From positions 1 to 64,000 of IMG/VR virus record IMGVR_UViG_3300032288_005212: DNA of 64,000 nt, one strand, 5' to 3'. Of the stretch, positions 46,230 to 53,377 are shown one piece after another (positions within the stretch are counted from its first letter, which is position 1; every line of letters begins with the position of its first letter). The notes under the pieces were generated by a model that had not been told where the DNA came from, made no database searches, and worked only from the letters and a program-made list of their open reading frames with translations. This DNA is from a virus. The position numbers were made by a program, and so were the translations under genes.

Positions 46230-46429
46230 CGCTTGAGTCCAAAACGATTGACTTTGAGCCAGTCTAATTGACTAACCGCTTCATCATGTCCATGCCATGA
46301 CAAATTATCCTGACATTCCCGAATCAATAACTCGGCGAATTTTTCAACATCCATCATTGCTGGAACTATACTGTCTCCCCACTCACCTGCACCTGCCTGC
46401 AGGGCAAGTTCTCTAATTCGTTCGTTCAT
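46226..46429 (-). CDS. EKFAELI family, copy B
   Basis: 67 residues from ATG 46429: 'MNERIRELALQAGAGEWG', 'VEKFAELLIRECQDN'. Lacks the HFGV ending of copy A. Unknown. Confidence 0.58.
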   Translation of the reverse strand: MNERIRELALQAGAGEWGDSIVPAMMDVEKFAELLIRECQDNLSWHGHDEAVSQLDWLKVNRFGLKR

Positions 46430-46626
46430 ACCCGTTTCACCTGCCAGCAATGACTGCGACCTTTGACACCGTCATCATATTGTAACTCCAAGTCGCCCCA
46501 GAAGGACTCTGGTCCATCGTAGTGACGAATCTGACGAATCACTGTGGCTTCCATTTTTGCGGGACCCACATATACACGATCCCCCGCCTGAAATGGTGCA
46601 GGCTTCTGAACGATATCATTCTCCAT
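46426..46626 (-). CDS. 66-residue SH3-like protein
   Basis: ATG 46626 (AAAGGGTG upstream). 'FQAGDRVYVGPAKMEATVIRQIRHYDG' is an SH3/KOW-like beta start. Overlaps both neighbours. Unknown. Confidence 0.55.
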   Translation of the reverse strand: MENDIVQKPAPFQAGDRVYVGPAKMEATVIRQIRHYDGPESFWGDLELQYDDGVKGRSHCWQVKRV

Positions 46627-46762
46627 AATATACACCCTTTGGTAGATCAGGTCGATACTTCCACAGCCAAAAGTCTGCCATGGGCATATGCCTGCTGGGA
46701 AAGTACCAGACTTTTCGATAGCCCAGACTCTGCATGAATTTGTCAAAGTACCAGCGTATCAT
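46616..46762 (-). CDS. 48-residue aromatic-rich protein
   Basis: ATG 46762 in TGATG overlap with the upstream gene; stop overlaps the next start. Trp/Tyr/Arg-rich ('MIRWYFDKFMQSLGYRKVWY'). Unknown. Confidence 0.5.
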   Translation of the reverse strand: MIRWYFDKFMQSLGYRKVWYFPSRHMPMADFWLWKYRPDLPKGVYYGE

Positions 46763-46965
46763 CACTCAATACCAAAGTGTTCTCGCCAAGCAGCAGCAAT
46801 ATGGCGATTATAGAGTTCGTTGTCAACCAAAGCATTTGCACACTCCGAAATAATCAGACGAGCAAACTGCTCTAGTTCTGCATCGTAGAACTGCCACACA
46901 GGCGGAACGTGCTTTCGTGTGCCTGCGGCGTCTTCAGCAAGTTTACGCAAGAGCACATCATTCAT
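46762..46965 (-). CDS. EKFAELI family, copy C
   Basis: 67 residues: 'LEQFARLIISECANAL' and 'AAAWREHFGIE'. Unknown. Confidence 0.6.
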   Translation of the reverse strand: MNDVLLRKLAEDAAGTRKHVPPVWQFYDAELEQFARLIISECANALVDNELYNRHIAAAWREHFGIE

Positions 46966-46966
46966 T

Positions 46967-47209
46967 TCAGTATGCTCCCCAGTCCCCGCCGCTCAGTGCG
47001 GCTTCAACTCTTGTGACGATATAGCCGTCATTGCTGTAGTCGTGGATGTACCTTAGCAACTCCTCCAACTCCGCGATGCGGGCGCGGAGGTAGGCGATTT
47101 CTTCCGTGATGCTTTCCTGATCTCCAATGGTCAGACGAATATCACCCAAGCCGAGATGGAAGTCTTTATGATGCCGCCGCATCTCAAACATCGATTCAAT
47201 GTCCATCAT
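46967..47209 (-). CDS. coiled-coil protein, paralogue of next
   Basis: 80 residues, coiled coil 'EIAYLRARIAELEELLRYI' then 'VEAALSGGDWGAY'. It shares the leucine-zipper plus 'ALSGG' end with the gene at 47206. Unknown. Confidence 0.55.
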   Translation of the reverse strand: MMDIESMFEMRRHHKDFHLGLGDIRLTIGDQESITEEIAYLRARIAELEELLRYIHDYSNDGYIVTRVEAALSGGDWGAY

Positions 47210-47463
47210 TCCCTCCCGCCGCTCAGGGCGGCTTTAGCGTTGCGGTATGTAGCCGATCCGAATCCGAGAGCGCGCCATGTTTTGTACTCGCTTTCTCCGT
47301 AGTCGCGTATATTATCTCTGAGAAACCAATACTCCATGTTATCTACTGCGCCGCGAAGAGCAGCCTCCAACTCCGCGATGCGGCGGTCCTTCGCAGCGTT
47401 CTCCGCGCGGAGGCGTTCAAGCTCAGCGGTTTGCTCTTGAGCGATATCGTCATCATGATTCAT
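47206..47463 (-). CDS. coiled-coil protein
   Basis: 85 residues from ATG 47463: 'QTAELERLRAENAAKDRRIAELEAALRG' zipper, 'KAALSGGRE' end. Regions around it are richer in GC than neighbours. Unknown. Confidence 0.57.
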   Translation of the reverse strand: MNHDDDIAQEQTAELERLRAENAAKDRRIAELEAALRGAVDNMEYWFLRDNIRDYGESEYKTWRALGFGSATYRNAKAALSGGRE

Positions 47464-47653
47464 GTTTAATTCTCGCAAGAACATTTAGAAGTTCAAATTC
47501 GCCATACGTCAAACTAAAATGCTTATCGTCAATAGTTACGTCAAACCCTTCGCCATTGTTCCACTCAGTAACTTCCATGAAAGAGTGATCTTTTGCCAAA
47601 TGGCAGTACTCTTTCAAGGGTGCGAATACAGCTTTACGATTATAGAATTCCAT
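47453..47653 (-). CDS. 66-residue protein, unknown
   Basis: ATG 47653 with GGAGG upstream; a longer frame without a ribosome site was not used. Mixed alpha/beta 'FDVTIDDKHFSLTYGEFELLNVLA'. Unknown. Confidence 0.55.
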   Translation of the reverse strand: MEFYNRKAVFAPLKEYCHLAKDHSFMEVTEWNNGEGFDVTIDDKHFSLTYGEFELLNVLARIKHES

Positions 47654-47837
47654 CGTCATCCTCCAGGCAATATCCAATGCCAATATCAACGTAAGTTTGA
47701 CCATTTTCATTATAGCGACGAACATTATAATTACCACGATAATGGTAACTACGAACGCCGTCACTAATCAAAATCTCTACGTCTCCAATATCAGCTTGGA
47801 GAAGTTGAAGTTCACTAATCATATCACTGATTTTCAT
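47640..47837 (-). CDS. 65-residue conserved small protein
   Basis: 'MKISDMISELQLLQADIGDVEIL', 'YVDIGIGYCLEDDDGIL': the pattern of small phage proteins that begin with a helix followed by a beta hairpin. Unknown. Confidence 0.58.
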   Translation of the reverse strand: MKISDMISELQLLQADIGDVEILISDGVRSYHYRGNYNVRRYNENGQTYVDIGIGYCLEDDDGIL

Positions 47838-48105
47838 TTATCACCATTGCATTATGCATTTCAAGAAAGCCCGCATCCATTGCACGAACATAGGAATTGA
47901 AATCAAACTCAAATACGTCGTAAAGAATGTGACGGTAAGTTCCTTTTACTACAAACTCTCCGTCACAAATCCGTCGCACTACGGCGCAAAATACATCAAG
48001 TTGTTGCTCTTTTGAAAGCGAACTCCAAGTTTCCTCTTCTCGAGCACGATATACTTTTCGAGCCTGTTCAAAAGCTCCCCGAAGTTCTTCAATCACTTCT
48101 TTCAT
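47824..48105 (-). CDS. conserved small protein, paralogue of 43743-44021
   Basis: 93 residues: 'TWSSLSKEQQLDVFCAVVRRICDGEFVVKGTYRHILYDVFEFD', 'GFLEMHNAM'. First gene behind the promoter at 48129. Unknown. Confidence 0.65.
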   Translation of the reverse strand: MKEVIEELRGAFEQARKVYRAREEETWSSLSKEQQLDVFCAVVRRICDGEFVVKGTYRHILYDVFEFDFNSYVRAMDAGFLEMHNAMVINENQ

Positions 48106-48128
48106 CTGTAACTTTCCAAAGAAGAATT

Positions 48129-48157
48129 ATTATAGTGCATAAAACTAAAAAAGTCAA
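48129..48157 (-). promoter_or_regulatory. sigma-70 promoter
   Basis: Minus-strand TTGACT (48152-48157), 17 nt, TATAAT (48129-48134). Confidence 0.78.
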
Positions 48158-48429
48158 CATTCATTCAGTCGTGCTTCTGCATAAAGAGCGGCGTATGCAA
48201 TGAGATCTTCGCAACTATCAACGTGCCCTTTTTCTCTCTGCCTATCTCGTACCATTTTGAGTAGCGCAAGAATCAACATACCTTCAGCTTCGGTTAAATC
48301 TCTACCCGTAATTGCGTTAAAGGCCGCAATAGTGCGGCCCATGCTACGCTCTCCACTAGGAGAATCATACTGAAGCCCTCTTTCGGAAAGAAGGCACAGT
48401 GCGTTTTCTAGCAATGTTTCAACTTTCAT
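48154..48429 (-). CDS. DUF6378-like phage protein
   Basis: 91 residues from ATG 48429. 'LSERGLQYDSPSGERSMGRTIAAFNAITGRDLTEAEGMLILALLKMVRDRQ' and 'DSCEDLIAYAALYAEAR' fit the family recalled as DUF6378. Unknown role. Confidence 0.62.
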   Translation of the reverse strand: MKVETLLENALCLLSERGLQYDSPSGERSMGRTIAAFNAITGRDLTEAEGMLILALLKMVRDRQREKGHVDSCEDLIAYAALYAEARLNEC

Positions 48430-48607
48430 GGCCAATCTCAAACATTTCATCAATGTTAAGCATTACGGATGCTACGATTGCATCAGTAATAGCTTCCATG
48501 CTTGGCTGATCGTTATGCTTATAAGCACGGCGATAGCCTGCCGTTACTCCGGCAGCGATAGCGTCTTCAATAAGATCACGAAGTGCGGTCGGTCGAATTT
48601 GCATCAT
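48419..48607 (-). CDS. 62-residue helical protein, unknown
   Basis: Helical, 'LRDLIEDAIAAGVTAGYRRAYKHND'. The start may be at the second Met. Overlaps neighbours. Unknown; a type common in T4-like phages. Confidence 0.58.
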   Translation of the reverse strand: MMQIRPTALRDLIEDAIAAGVTAGYRRAYKHNDQPSMEAITDAIVASVMLNIDEMFEIGHES

Positions 48608-48854
48608 TTTTAATAAACCTCAGTTTTTGTTCGGGCTTCCAGTTTTTGAGATAGTCTGACATTTCATCAAACTGTCGAATATATTCGGCAGTAGTAACTT
48701 CTCGAGTAGAAGTAATAAGTTCATCAAGATGAGTTTGTCCAAACTCTTCTACTTCTTCGCAGGTTACATAGTCTTTTGCATACTCTGCTTTTTCACATTC
48801 AATCGCATAAGCGTGACGAAAAATCTGTACAGTTTCAACAATATAAAGTGGCAT
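48576..48854 (-). CDS. 92-residue conserved small protein
   Basis: 'MPLYIVETVQIFRHAYAIECEKAEYAKDYV', acidic; similar small proteins accompany tRNA genes in other phages (recall). Unknown. Confidence 0.6.
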   Translation of the reverse strand: MPLYIVETVQIFRHAYAIECEKAEYAKDYVTCEEVEEFGQTHLDELITSTREVTTAEYIRQFDEMSDYLKNWKPEQKLRFIKNDANSTDRTS

Positions 48855-48876
48855 AATGGCCTCCTTGTGTAAAAAT

Positions 48877-48951
<75 letters not shown>

Positions 48952-48992
48952 AGTTGCTGCTCAATTTACCCTCGGAGTAGCAAACGAGAATA

Positions 48993-49076
48993 TGGTACCG
49001 ATGAGAAGACTCGAACTTCCACAACTTACGTCACTAGAACCTAAATCTAGCGTGTCTACCATTCCACCACATCGGC
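48993..49076 (-). tRNA. tRNA-Leu (TAG)
   Basis: Type II tRNA on the minus strand: acceptor GCCGATG/CATCGGT, anticodon stem CTAGA/TCTAG with loop TTTAGGT, long variable arm, T loop TTCGAGT, CCA encoded. Confidence 0.92.
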
Positions 49077-49185
49077 AAGTACGGTTTTTATCTGCATCAC
49101 ACTCTCGGGTTACCCGTGCCGCAACTTAATCGGATGAAGGTAACTTGCCTCATGGCAGACCGGACAGCAACCGAAAACCGGTAAT
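49077..49185. other. untranslated gap between tRNA-Leu and methyltransferase-like gene
   Basis: Holds a small CGGG-TTA-CCCG hairpin near 49105 and a GGCAAGT/ACTTGCC inverted repeat (49074-49080, 49143-49149). No T-arm motif, so not a third tRNA here. Nothing else recognised. Confidence 0.4.
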
Positions 49186-49845
49186 TTAACTTAACGAAGA
49201 ATTAGTCAAATACTTATTTTGAATAGGAAATTTAAGTGGCTCAGCACTGAGTCTTTTAGCTATTACATAAATAGAACACTCAGAACTTGCTTGAAACCTT
49301 GCTGTTGGATGCACTTCAGAAGAATTTGATCCATTAGTTACTATCATAAGCTCTATTTTCCAGTTATTTTGAGTGTACAAATCATGGTAAAAAGTAGGCT
49401 GTATACAATAAAACCCATGATTTAACATCGTTAATGGGGGAGTATGAAAAATGACTCCACCAGGTTTAACAGCATTTGCTGCATTAATCGTAGCCTGCCA
49501 AATATTGGCACAATGTTCAGTAGTACCACAGTCTAAAACTATATCGTACTTTCCAAAATCTTGGGGTTGATTTAGGTCAAAAATTTCTTCTCTACCACGA
49601 CTAGCTACAATATCAACATATCGTATTGTATTAATACCCAACTTCCTGAATACTTCGTCTGTCTCTGGCAATCTGTGGTGTCTTCCATGCCATCTACCAA
49701 AATCAGTTTCTGCAGTAGTTTGAAAGCCTGTAATAGTTTTAAGCTCATCCTGTGACATAACCATGTCTGGATATGACAAAGATAGCAATGAATCGCAGGG
49801 CATAAATTTTTTGATATTGCTAAGCCCTAATGCATTAATTCCCAT
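49186..49845 (-). CDS. class I SAM-methyltransferase-like protein
   Basis: 219 residues. 'YDIVLDCGTTEHCANIWQATINAANAVKPGGVIFHTPPLTMLNHGFY' (about 100-146) is the post-motif region of small-molecule/sugar methyltransferases. A GxGxG motif I is not obvious upstream, so activity is uncertain. It lies between tRNA genes, away from the glycan genes it would best fit. Confidence 0.55.
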   Translation of the reverse strand: MGINALGLSNIKKFMPCDSLLSLSYPDMVMSQDELKTITGFQTTAETDFGRWHGRHHRLPETDEVFRKLGINTIRYVDIVASRGREEIFDLNQPQDFGKYDIVLDCGTTEHCANIWQATINAANAVKPGGVIFHTPPLTMLNHGFYCIQPTFYHDLYTQNNWKIELMIVTNGSNSSEVHPTARFQASSECSIYVIAKRLSAEPLKFPIQNKYLTNSSLS

Positions 49846-49861
49846 AATTATTACCTGTTTA

Positions 49862-49935
49862 TGGAGCCCACACTCGGAATCGAACCAAGGATAGATGATT
49901 ACAAATCAACTGTTATACCATTTAACTATGCGGGC
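49862..49935 (-). tRNA. tRNA-Thr (TGT)
   Basis: Minus strand: acceptor GCCCGCA/TGTGGGC, anticodon loop TTTGTAA, T arm GGTTCGATT, CCA encoded. One mismatch in the anticodon stem. Confidence 0.88.
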
Positions 49936-49944
49936 AGAAAATAT

Positions 49945-49973
49945 ATTATCAATCCTGGCGAGTAAAAAGTCAA
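49945..49973 (-). promoter_or_regulatory. sigma-70 promoter for the tRNA-Thr
   Basis: Minus-strand TTGACT (49968-49973), 17 nt, GATAAT (49945-49950). Predicted start about 3 nt before the tRNA 5' end. Confidence 0.7.
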
Positions 49974-50113
49974 GAATTTTGTGGCCCTGTAGCAACAAAT
50001 TTTCTACCGCCTTTATGTTCTCGCATAATTGATCGTTGATTTGCTTCGATTTTTTCGAGCAGGTTTGAAATTTTGCGAAGCGTAAAAAGAACTTCTTTCG
50101 CCCAAGTAATCAT
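49970..50113 (-). CDS. 47-residue basic helical protein
   Basis: ATG 50113 in ATGA overlap with the MazG-like stop. 'ITWAKEVLFTLRKISNLLEKIEANQRSI'. Its last codons coincide with the tRNA promoter. Unknown. Confidence 0.5.
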   Translation of the reverse strand: MITWAKEVLFTLRKISNLLEKIEANQRSIMREHKGGRKFVATGPQNS

Positions 50114-50496
50114 AAATCACCTTTTGCACGATTTTCGCTACGAGCGACTTCAAATCCGTCAGGATAGCGAGCTTGTAGCTTTTCTACATTCATTTTTACG
50201 ATCTCTTCAAGATTAACTGAAAGAGCGTTGGCAGCATTGGCGAGATACCAACATATATCTCCCAACTCACGTAGCATATGATAATGAACGTCAGCATTAT
50301 ATTCTTTTCCTTGAAAAATAATTTTCTTTACAATTTCAGAGAATTCACCGCTCTCGCTAGCCAGTCCAACACTTGCCGTCAGCAAGAGTGGGACATTCAC
50401 GTTCAGCGTAACAATGCGATCAATAAACTCACTCAGTCCTTTTGATTCCGCACTCGTTGTATACTTTACAAACTTCTGATATTCATTTAAATCCAC
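50110..50496 (-). CDS. mazG: MazG-like nucleotide pyrophosphohydrolase
   Basis: 128 residues, GTG start at 50496. 'GLASESGEFSEIVKK' (EExxE-type helix) and 'ELGDICWYLANAANAL' (ExxD helix) are the metal-binding motifs of MazG-like enzymes, which hydrolyse non-canonical or excess nucleoside triphosphates. It overlaps ThyX by 10 bp; the pair belongs to nucleotide metabolism during infection. Confidence 0.88.
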   Translation of the reverse strand: MDLNEYQKFVKYTTSAESKGLSEFIDRIVTLNVNVPLLLTASVGLASESGEFSEIVKKIIFQGKEYNADVHYHMLRELGDICWYLANAANALSVNLEEIVKMNVEKLQARYPDGFEVARSENRAKGDL

Positions 50497-51107
50497 AGTT
50501 CAATTCCTTTTTCTTCCAAAGCGCGTTTACAGTCTTGAGCAACTTTCATATGCTCACGTTGAGTACCGTTTCCAGTACGAGTTTCAATATAATGCATCCA
50601 GGAACGTAGTGTTCCATTCATATAAATGCGCGAGAGTGTCATTCCTTCTGGAAGAACTGCTCGAGCCTGCTCTTTTGCAATTCCGTTGCTTAGCGCCCAT
50701 TCATACATTTCACGAGCAACATCACTTACTTCTTTTTGGCGCTCTTCCCACTCAGTCACAAGGCTAGACATTCCATCAATTGGAAGACTATTTTGACGAT
50801 TCTTCGTATCTTGAAGACGCGCTTCACGAGTAACAAACTCTTCTTTTACTTCCGCGTAACGCTGGCTAAACTCTTGAAAAGTAAAAGAGCGATGACGAAG
50901 AATTTGTCGAGCAATATCTCTCGTAGTTGTAATTTCAAGACAAGCATTTACCATCTCAAATGGAGAAAAATGTTTGTTTCGAATCAAATATTTAATCAGT
51001 TGCGGAGCAGTAGTCATATTATACTGATTTGCAGGGTTTGATACCCTCGCACAGTATGCAACTGTTTCCATTGCTCCAGGTGTAATCCATACTACTTTTA
51101 CTGTCAT
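50487..51107 (-). CDS. thyX: flavin-dependent thymidylate synthase
   Basis: 206 residues with the ThyX signature 'RHRSFTFQEFSQR' (71-83) and 'PEGMTLSRIYMNGTLRSWMHYIETR' near 153-177. It makes dTMP from dUMP with FAD, NADPH and methylene-tetrahydrofolate, supplying DNA synthesis. First gene after the minus promoter at 51137-51166. Confidence 0.95.
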   Translation of the reverse strand: MTVKVVWITPGAMETVAYCARVSNPANQYNMTTAPQLIKYLIRNKHFSPFEMVNACLEITTTRDIARQILRHRSFTFQEFSQRYAEVKEEFVTREARLQDTKNRQNSLPIDGMSSLVTEWEERQKEVSDVAREMYEWALSNGIAKEQARAVLPEGMTLSRIYMNGTLRSWMHYIETRTGNGTQREHMKVAQDCKRALEEKGIELWI

Positions 51108-51136
51108 ATTTTTCTCTCCTTAGTGGAATTTCACAT

Positions 51137-51166
51137 ATTATATCACTTATCTATGTAAAAAGTCAA
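51137..51166 (-). promoter_or_regulatory. sigma-70 promoter for thyX
   Basis: Minus-strand TTGACT (51161-51166), 18 nt, TATAAT (51137-51142). Divergent from the phoH promoter. Confidence 0.78.
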
Positions 51167-51188
51167 GGTTTATTTTTCGAAGTACCAA

Positions 51189-51206
51189 TTAAAAAATAGT
51201 GCTTGA
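51189..51206 (+). repeat. 18-bp direct repeat flanking phoH, left copy
   Basis: TTAAAAAATAGTGCTTGA, identical to 51927-51944. It overlaps the -35 of the phoH promoter. Confidence 0.75.
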
Positions 51207-51231
51207 CATAGTGTTCTAAACTTGTTACAAT
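51203..51231 (+). promoter_or_regulatory. sigma-70 promoter for phoH
   Basis: TTGACA (51203-51208), 17 nt, TACAAT (51226-51231). Confidence 0.8.
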
Positions 51232-51251
51232 ATTAAAATAAGGAGTACTAA

Positions 51252-51944
51252 ATGGCAAAACATTATCAGCCTCAGCATTTTCAGCCAAAGTCATTCTCCC
51301 CAATAACAAGAAACCAGAGAAAAGTATTTGAGTACTTTCCACATAATCATCTTGTATTGCACGGAATGGCTGGAACTGGAAAATCATTTCTTTCACTCTA
51401 TCTATCTCTTCAAGCAGTTCTTGCTAAAAAATCACCGTATTTTAAAGTTATTGTGGTACGCAGTGCAGTGCCAACTCGAGATATTGGATTTTTACCTGGT
51501 TCGCTAAAAGAAAAAATAGAGGCGTATGAAGAACCCTATAAAATAATTGTTGATGAAATTTTTGGTCGTGGAGATGCCTATGGTATTCTCAAAAATAAAG
51601 GACAGATTGAATTTGTTACTACCTCCTATCTTCGAGGCGTGACTCTCGACGATTGCATTGTAATAGTAGATGAATTTCAAAACTGTACTTTCCAAGAATT
51701 AGATACTATTATAACGCGTATAGGCGAAAATGGCAAGATAATTTTCTGCGGAGACTATCGTCAAAGTGATCTTGACAAGAGTCGAGAGCGTAGAGGAATG
51801 ATGAAATTTCTTGACATTCTCGAAAAAATGTACGAATTTGAGTTTGTAGAATTTGAAGCAGAAGATATTGTTCGAAGCGGCCTCGTAAAGTCCTACATTA
51901 TAGCTAAGTCGGAACTTGAAGACCACTTAAAAAATAGTGCTTGA
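51252..51944 (+). CDS. phoH: PhoH-like ATPase
   Basis: 230 residues: Walker A 'GMAGTGKS' (38-45), 'VRSAVPTRDIGFLPG' (69-83), Walker B 'VIVDEFQN' (137-144) and a 'GDYRQSDLD' sensor-type segment near 175. PhoH ATPases are frequent in aquatic phages; an RNA-related role is suspected but unproven. The gene is flanked by identical 18-bp repeats, the second of which encodes its last codons and the next promoter. Confidence 0.93.
   Translation: MAKHYQPQHFQPKSFSPITRNQRKVFEYFPHNHLVLHGMAGTGKSFLSLYLSLQAVLAKKSPYFKVIVVRSAVPTRDIGFLPGSLKEKIEAYEEPYKIIVDEIFGRGDAYGILKNKGQIEFVTTSYLRGVTLDDCIVIVDEFQNCTFQELDTIITRIGENGKIIFCGDYRQSDLDKSRERRGMMKFLDILEKMYEFEFVEFEAEDIVRSGLVKSYIIAKSELEDHLKNSA
51927..51944 (+). repeat. 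18-bp direct repeat flanking phoH, right copy
   Basis: Same 18 bases as 51189-51206, 738 bp apart; codes for the last residues and stop of phoH. Confidence 0.75.
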
Positions 51945-51969
51945 TTTTTTAGTTCACTCCTGTTATAAT
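51941..51969 (+). promoter_or_regulatory. sigma-70 promoter for hsp20
   Basis: TTGATT (51941-51946), 17 nt, TATAAT (51964-51969); overlaps the phoH stop. Confidence 0.75.
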
Positions 51970-51974
51970 ATATG

Positions 51975-52041
51975 ACAGTGTGAGGGTCTGCCCACACTGT
52001 TATAATAACGCTACCGAAAGGGGCAGCATAAGGAGAAACTT
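51975..52041 (+). promoter_or_regulatory. structured 5' leader of hsp20
   Basis: An 8-bp perfect hairpin (51975-51982/51993-52000) is followed by a smaller stem with a GAAA-containing loop (52010-52027), then AGGAGA (52031-52036) and ATG 52042. The SD itself is unpaired in these stems, so a classic thermometer is not shown. Confidence 0.5.
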
Positions 52042-52413
52042 ATGAAACTTGATACTTTTTTTGTCGGCTTCGACAATTTTGCACGAAATATTCCCGTTAC
52101 CGACTATCCACGTTACAATACATTAAAAACTGATGACGATGGATATCTGCTTCAAGTAGCTCTTCCAGGCTGGGAGCCTGAGCACGTTGAAGTATCCCTT
52201 CATAAAGGTGTACTTACAATTAAGGGTGAGAAGCAGCCAGAGAATGAGAATCTTCAGTGGATTCATAAAGGCATCTCTACTAAGAGCTTTGAGCGCAACT
52301 TTAAATTGGACACTGATCTCGAAGTGAAATCTGCAAAATTTCATAATGGTATGCTAGAGGTATATTTACAATATTCCTTTAACAGTAAGCCTATCAAGAT
52401 CGAGGTACACTAA
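52042..52413 (+). CDS. Hsp20 small heat-shock protein
   Basis: 123 residues, alpha-crystallin domain about 30-115: 'DGYLLQVALPGWEPEHVEVSLHKGVLTIKGEK', 'SFERNFKLDTDLEV', 'FHNGMLEVYL'. Probable holdase for virion proteins or the host during stress. Ends with a strong terminator, so a single-gene unit. Confidence 0.92.
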   Translation: MKLDTFFVGFDNFARNIPVTDYPRYNTLKTDDDGYLLQVALPGWEPEHVEVSLHKGVLTIKGEKQPENENLQWIHKGISTKSFERNFKLDTDLEVKSAKFHNGMLEVYLQYSFNSKPIKIEVH

Positions 52414-52419
52414 AAAGCT

Positions 52420-52448
52420 AGGCCGCCTACGGGGCGGCCTTGTTCTTA
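52420..52448 (+). terminator. rho-independent terminator
   Basis: AGGCCGCC, 5-nt loop, GGCGGCCT followed by TGTTCTT. Confidence 0.82.
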
Positions 52449-52468
52449 TTGTACATTGGAATAAACCA

Positions 52469-52831
52469 ATGCTACTACCTATAATTGGAGGAGTTGTTGA
52501 GCTAGGGAAAACCTGGCTAGAAGGTAAGAATACAAAAATAAAAGCAAAGGCTGAAGCCGAGGCTACAGTTCTTGTTAAATCAGCTGAAAGTGAGGCAAAC
52601 TGGGAAACTATAATGGCCCAAAATAGTGCTTCTTCTTGGAAAGATGAGTGGATTACAATTCTTTTTAGCATTCCTATGATACTATGTTTCTTTCCCAGCA
52701 CTGTTCAATATGTTAGAGATGGTTTTGCCGCTCTTGAAGGTATGCCGGACTGGTATCAGTATACTCTTTCAATAATTGTTGCGGCTTCATTTGGCGTTCG
52801 TTCTGCAATAGGATTTATGAAGAAAAAATGA
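52469..52831 (+). CDS. holin, three-helix type
   Basis: 120 residues: an amphipathic N-terminus 'MLLPIIGGVVELGKTWLEG', a charged helix rich in Ala/Glu, then two strong membrane helices (about 67-85 and 98-116) and a Lys-rich end. Resembles the GTA/3TM holin family. It directly precedes the endolysin, which supports the role of opening the inner membrane. Confidence 0.75.
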   Translation: MLLPIIGGVVELGKTWLEGKNTKIKAKAEAEATVLVKSAESEANWETIMAQNSASSWKDEWITILFSIPMILCFFPSTVQYVRDGFAALEGMPDWYQYTLSIIVAASFGVRSAIGFMKKK

Positions 52832-52959
52832 AAGAAGTAAGCCTGATAGTAGATTCTACATCAAGAAAGTGGCGTAAAAAGTTAAAAAAGATTAGAAAAA
52901 CCAAACAACGGCGCTACGATAGGGAGCTAGTGAATGGATTATCAAAAATTAAAAGATGA
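52828..52959 (+). CDS. 43-residue basic protein between holin and endolysin
   Basis: ATG 52828 in ATGA overlap with the holin stop. Very Lys/Arg-rich; 26-bp overlap with the endolysin start. Probably real because of the coupling. Unknown. Confidence 0.5.
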   Translation: MKEVSLIVDSTSRKWRKKLKKIRKTKQRRYDRELVNGLSKIKR

Positions 52960-53377
52960 GTTATCAGTAGATGAAGGATATAGAAATGAAATATATCTAG
53001 ATCATCTTGGGTACCCAACAATAGGTATTGGACATTTAATTTTAAAAAGCGATCCAGAATACGGAAAGCCCGTAGGTACTTTAGTAAGTGGAGAAAGAAT
53101 AACTGAACTATTTATAGCTGATGTTGAAAATTCAATAAAAGACGCTAAAAAATTATTTTCAAACTTTGATACTTGTTCTGACGACATCCAAAGAGTTTTA
53201 GTAAATATGATGTTTAATCTTGGGTATACAAGGTTTTCAAAATTTAAAAAATTTAAAGCCGCAATAGAAGCTAGGAATTGGAAGCAGGCAGCAATAGAAG
53301 GTGCCGATTCTTTATGGTATAAACAAGTGCCTAATAGAGCACGCAGATTAATGGAAAGATTAAAAAATGGAGTATAA
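52934..53377 (+). CDS. endolysin, T4-type lysozyme (GH24)
   Basis: 147 residues with Glu14-x8-Asp23-x5-Thr29, the exact catalytic spacing of T4 lysozyme ('DEGYRNEIYLDHLGYPTIGIGH'). No signal peptide, so it needs the holin. The C-terminal 'NRARRLMERLKNG' is also family-typical. Cuts peptidoglycan at lysis. Confidence 0.94.
   Translation: MDYQKLKDELSVDEGYRNEIYLDHLGYPTIGIGHLILKSDPEYGKPVGTLVSGERITELFIADVENSIKDAKKLFSNFDTCSDDIQRVLVNMMFNLGYTRFSKFKKFKAAIEARNWKQAAIEGADSLWYKQVPNRARRLMERLKNGV

Noticed and set aside
49077-49149. Possible extra tRNA because of matching GGCAAGT/ACTTGCC ends
   Set aside because: No T arm (GGTTCGA-like) and no anticodon stem in the right place; one arm is part of tRNA-Leu.
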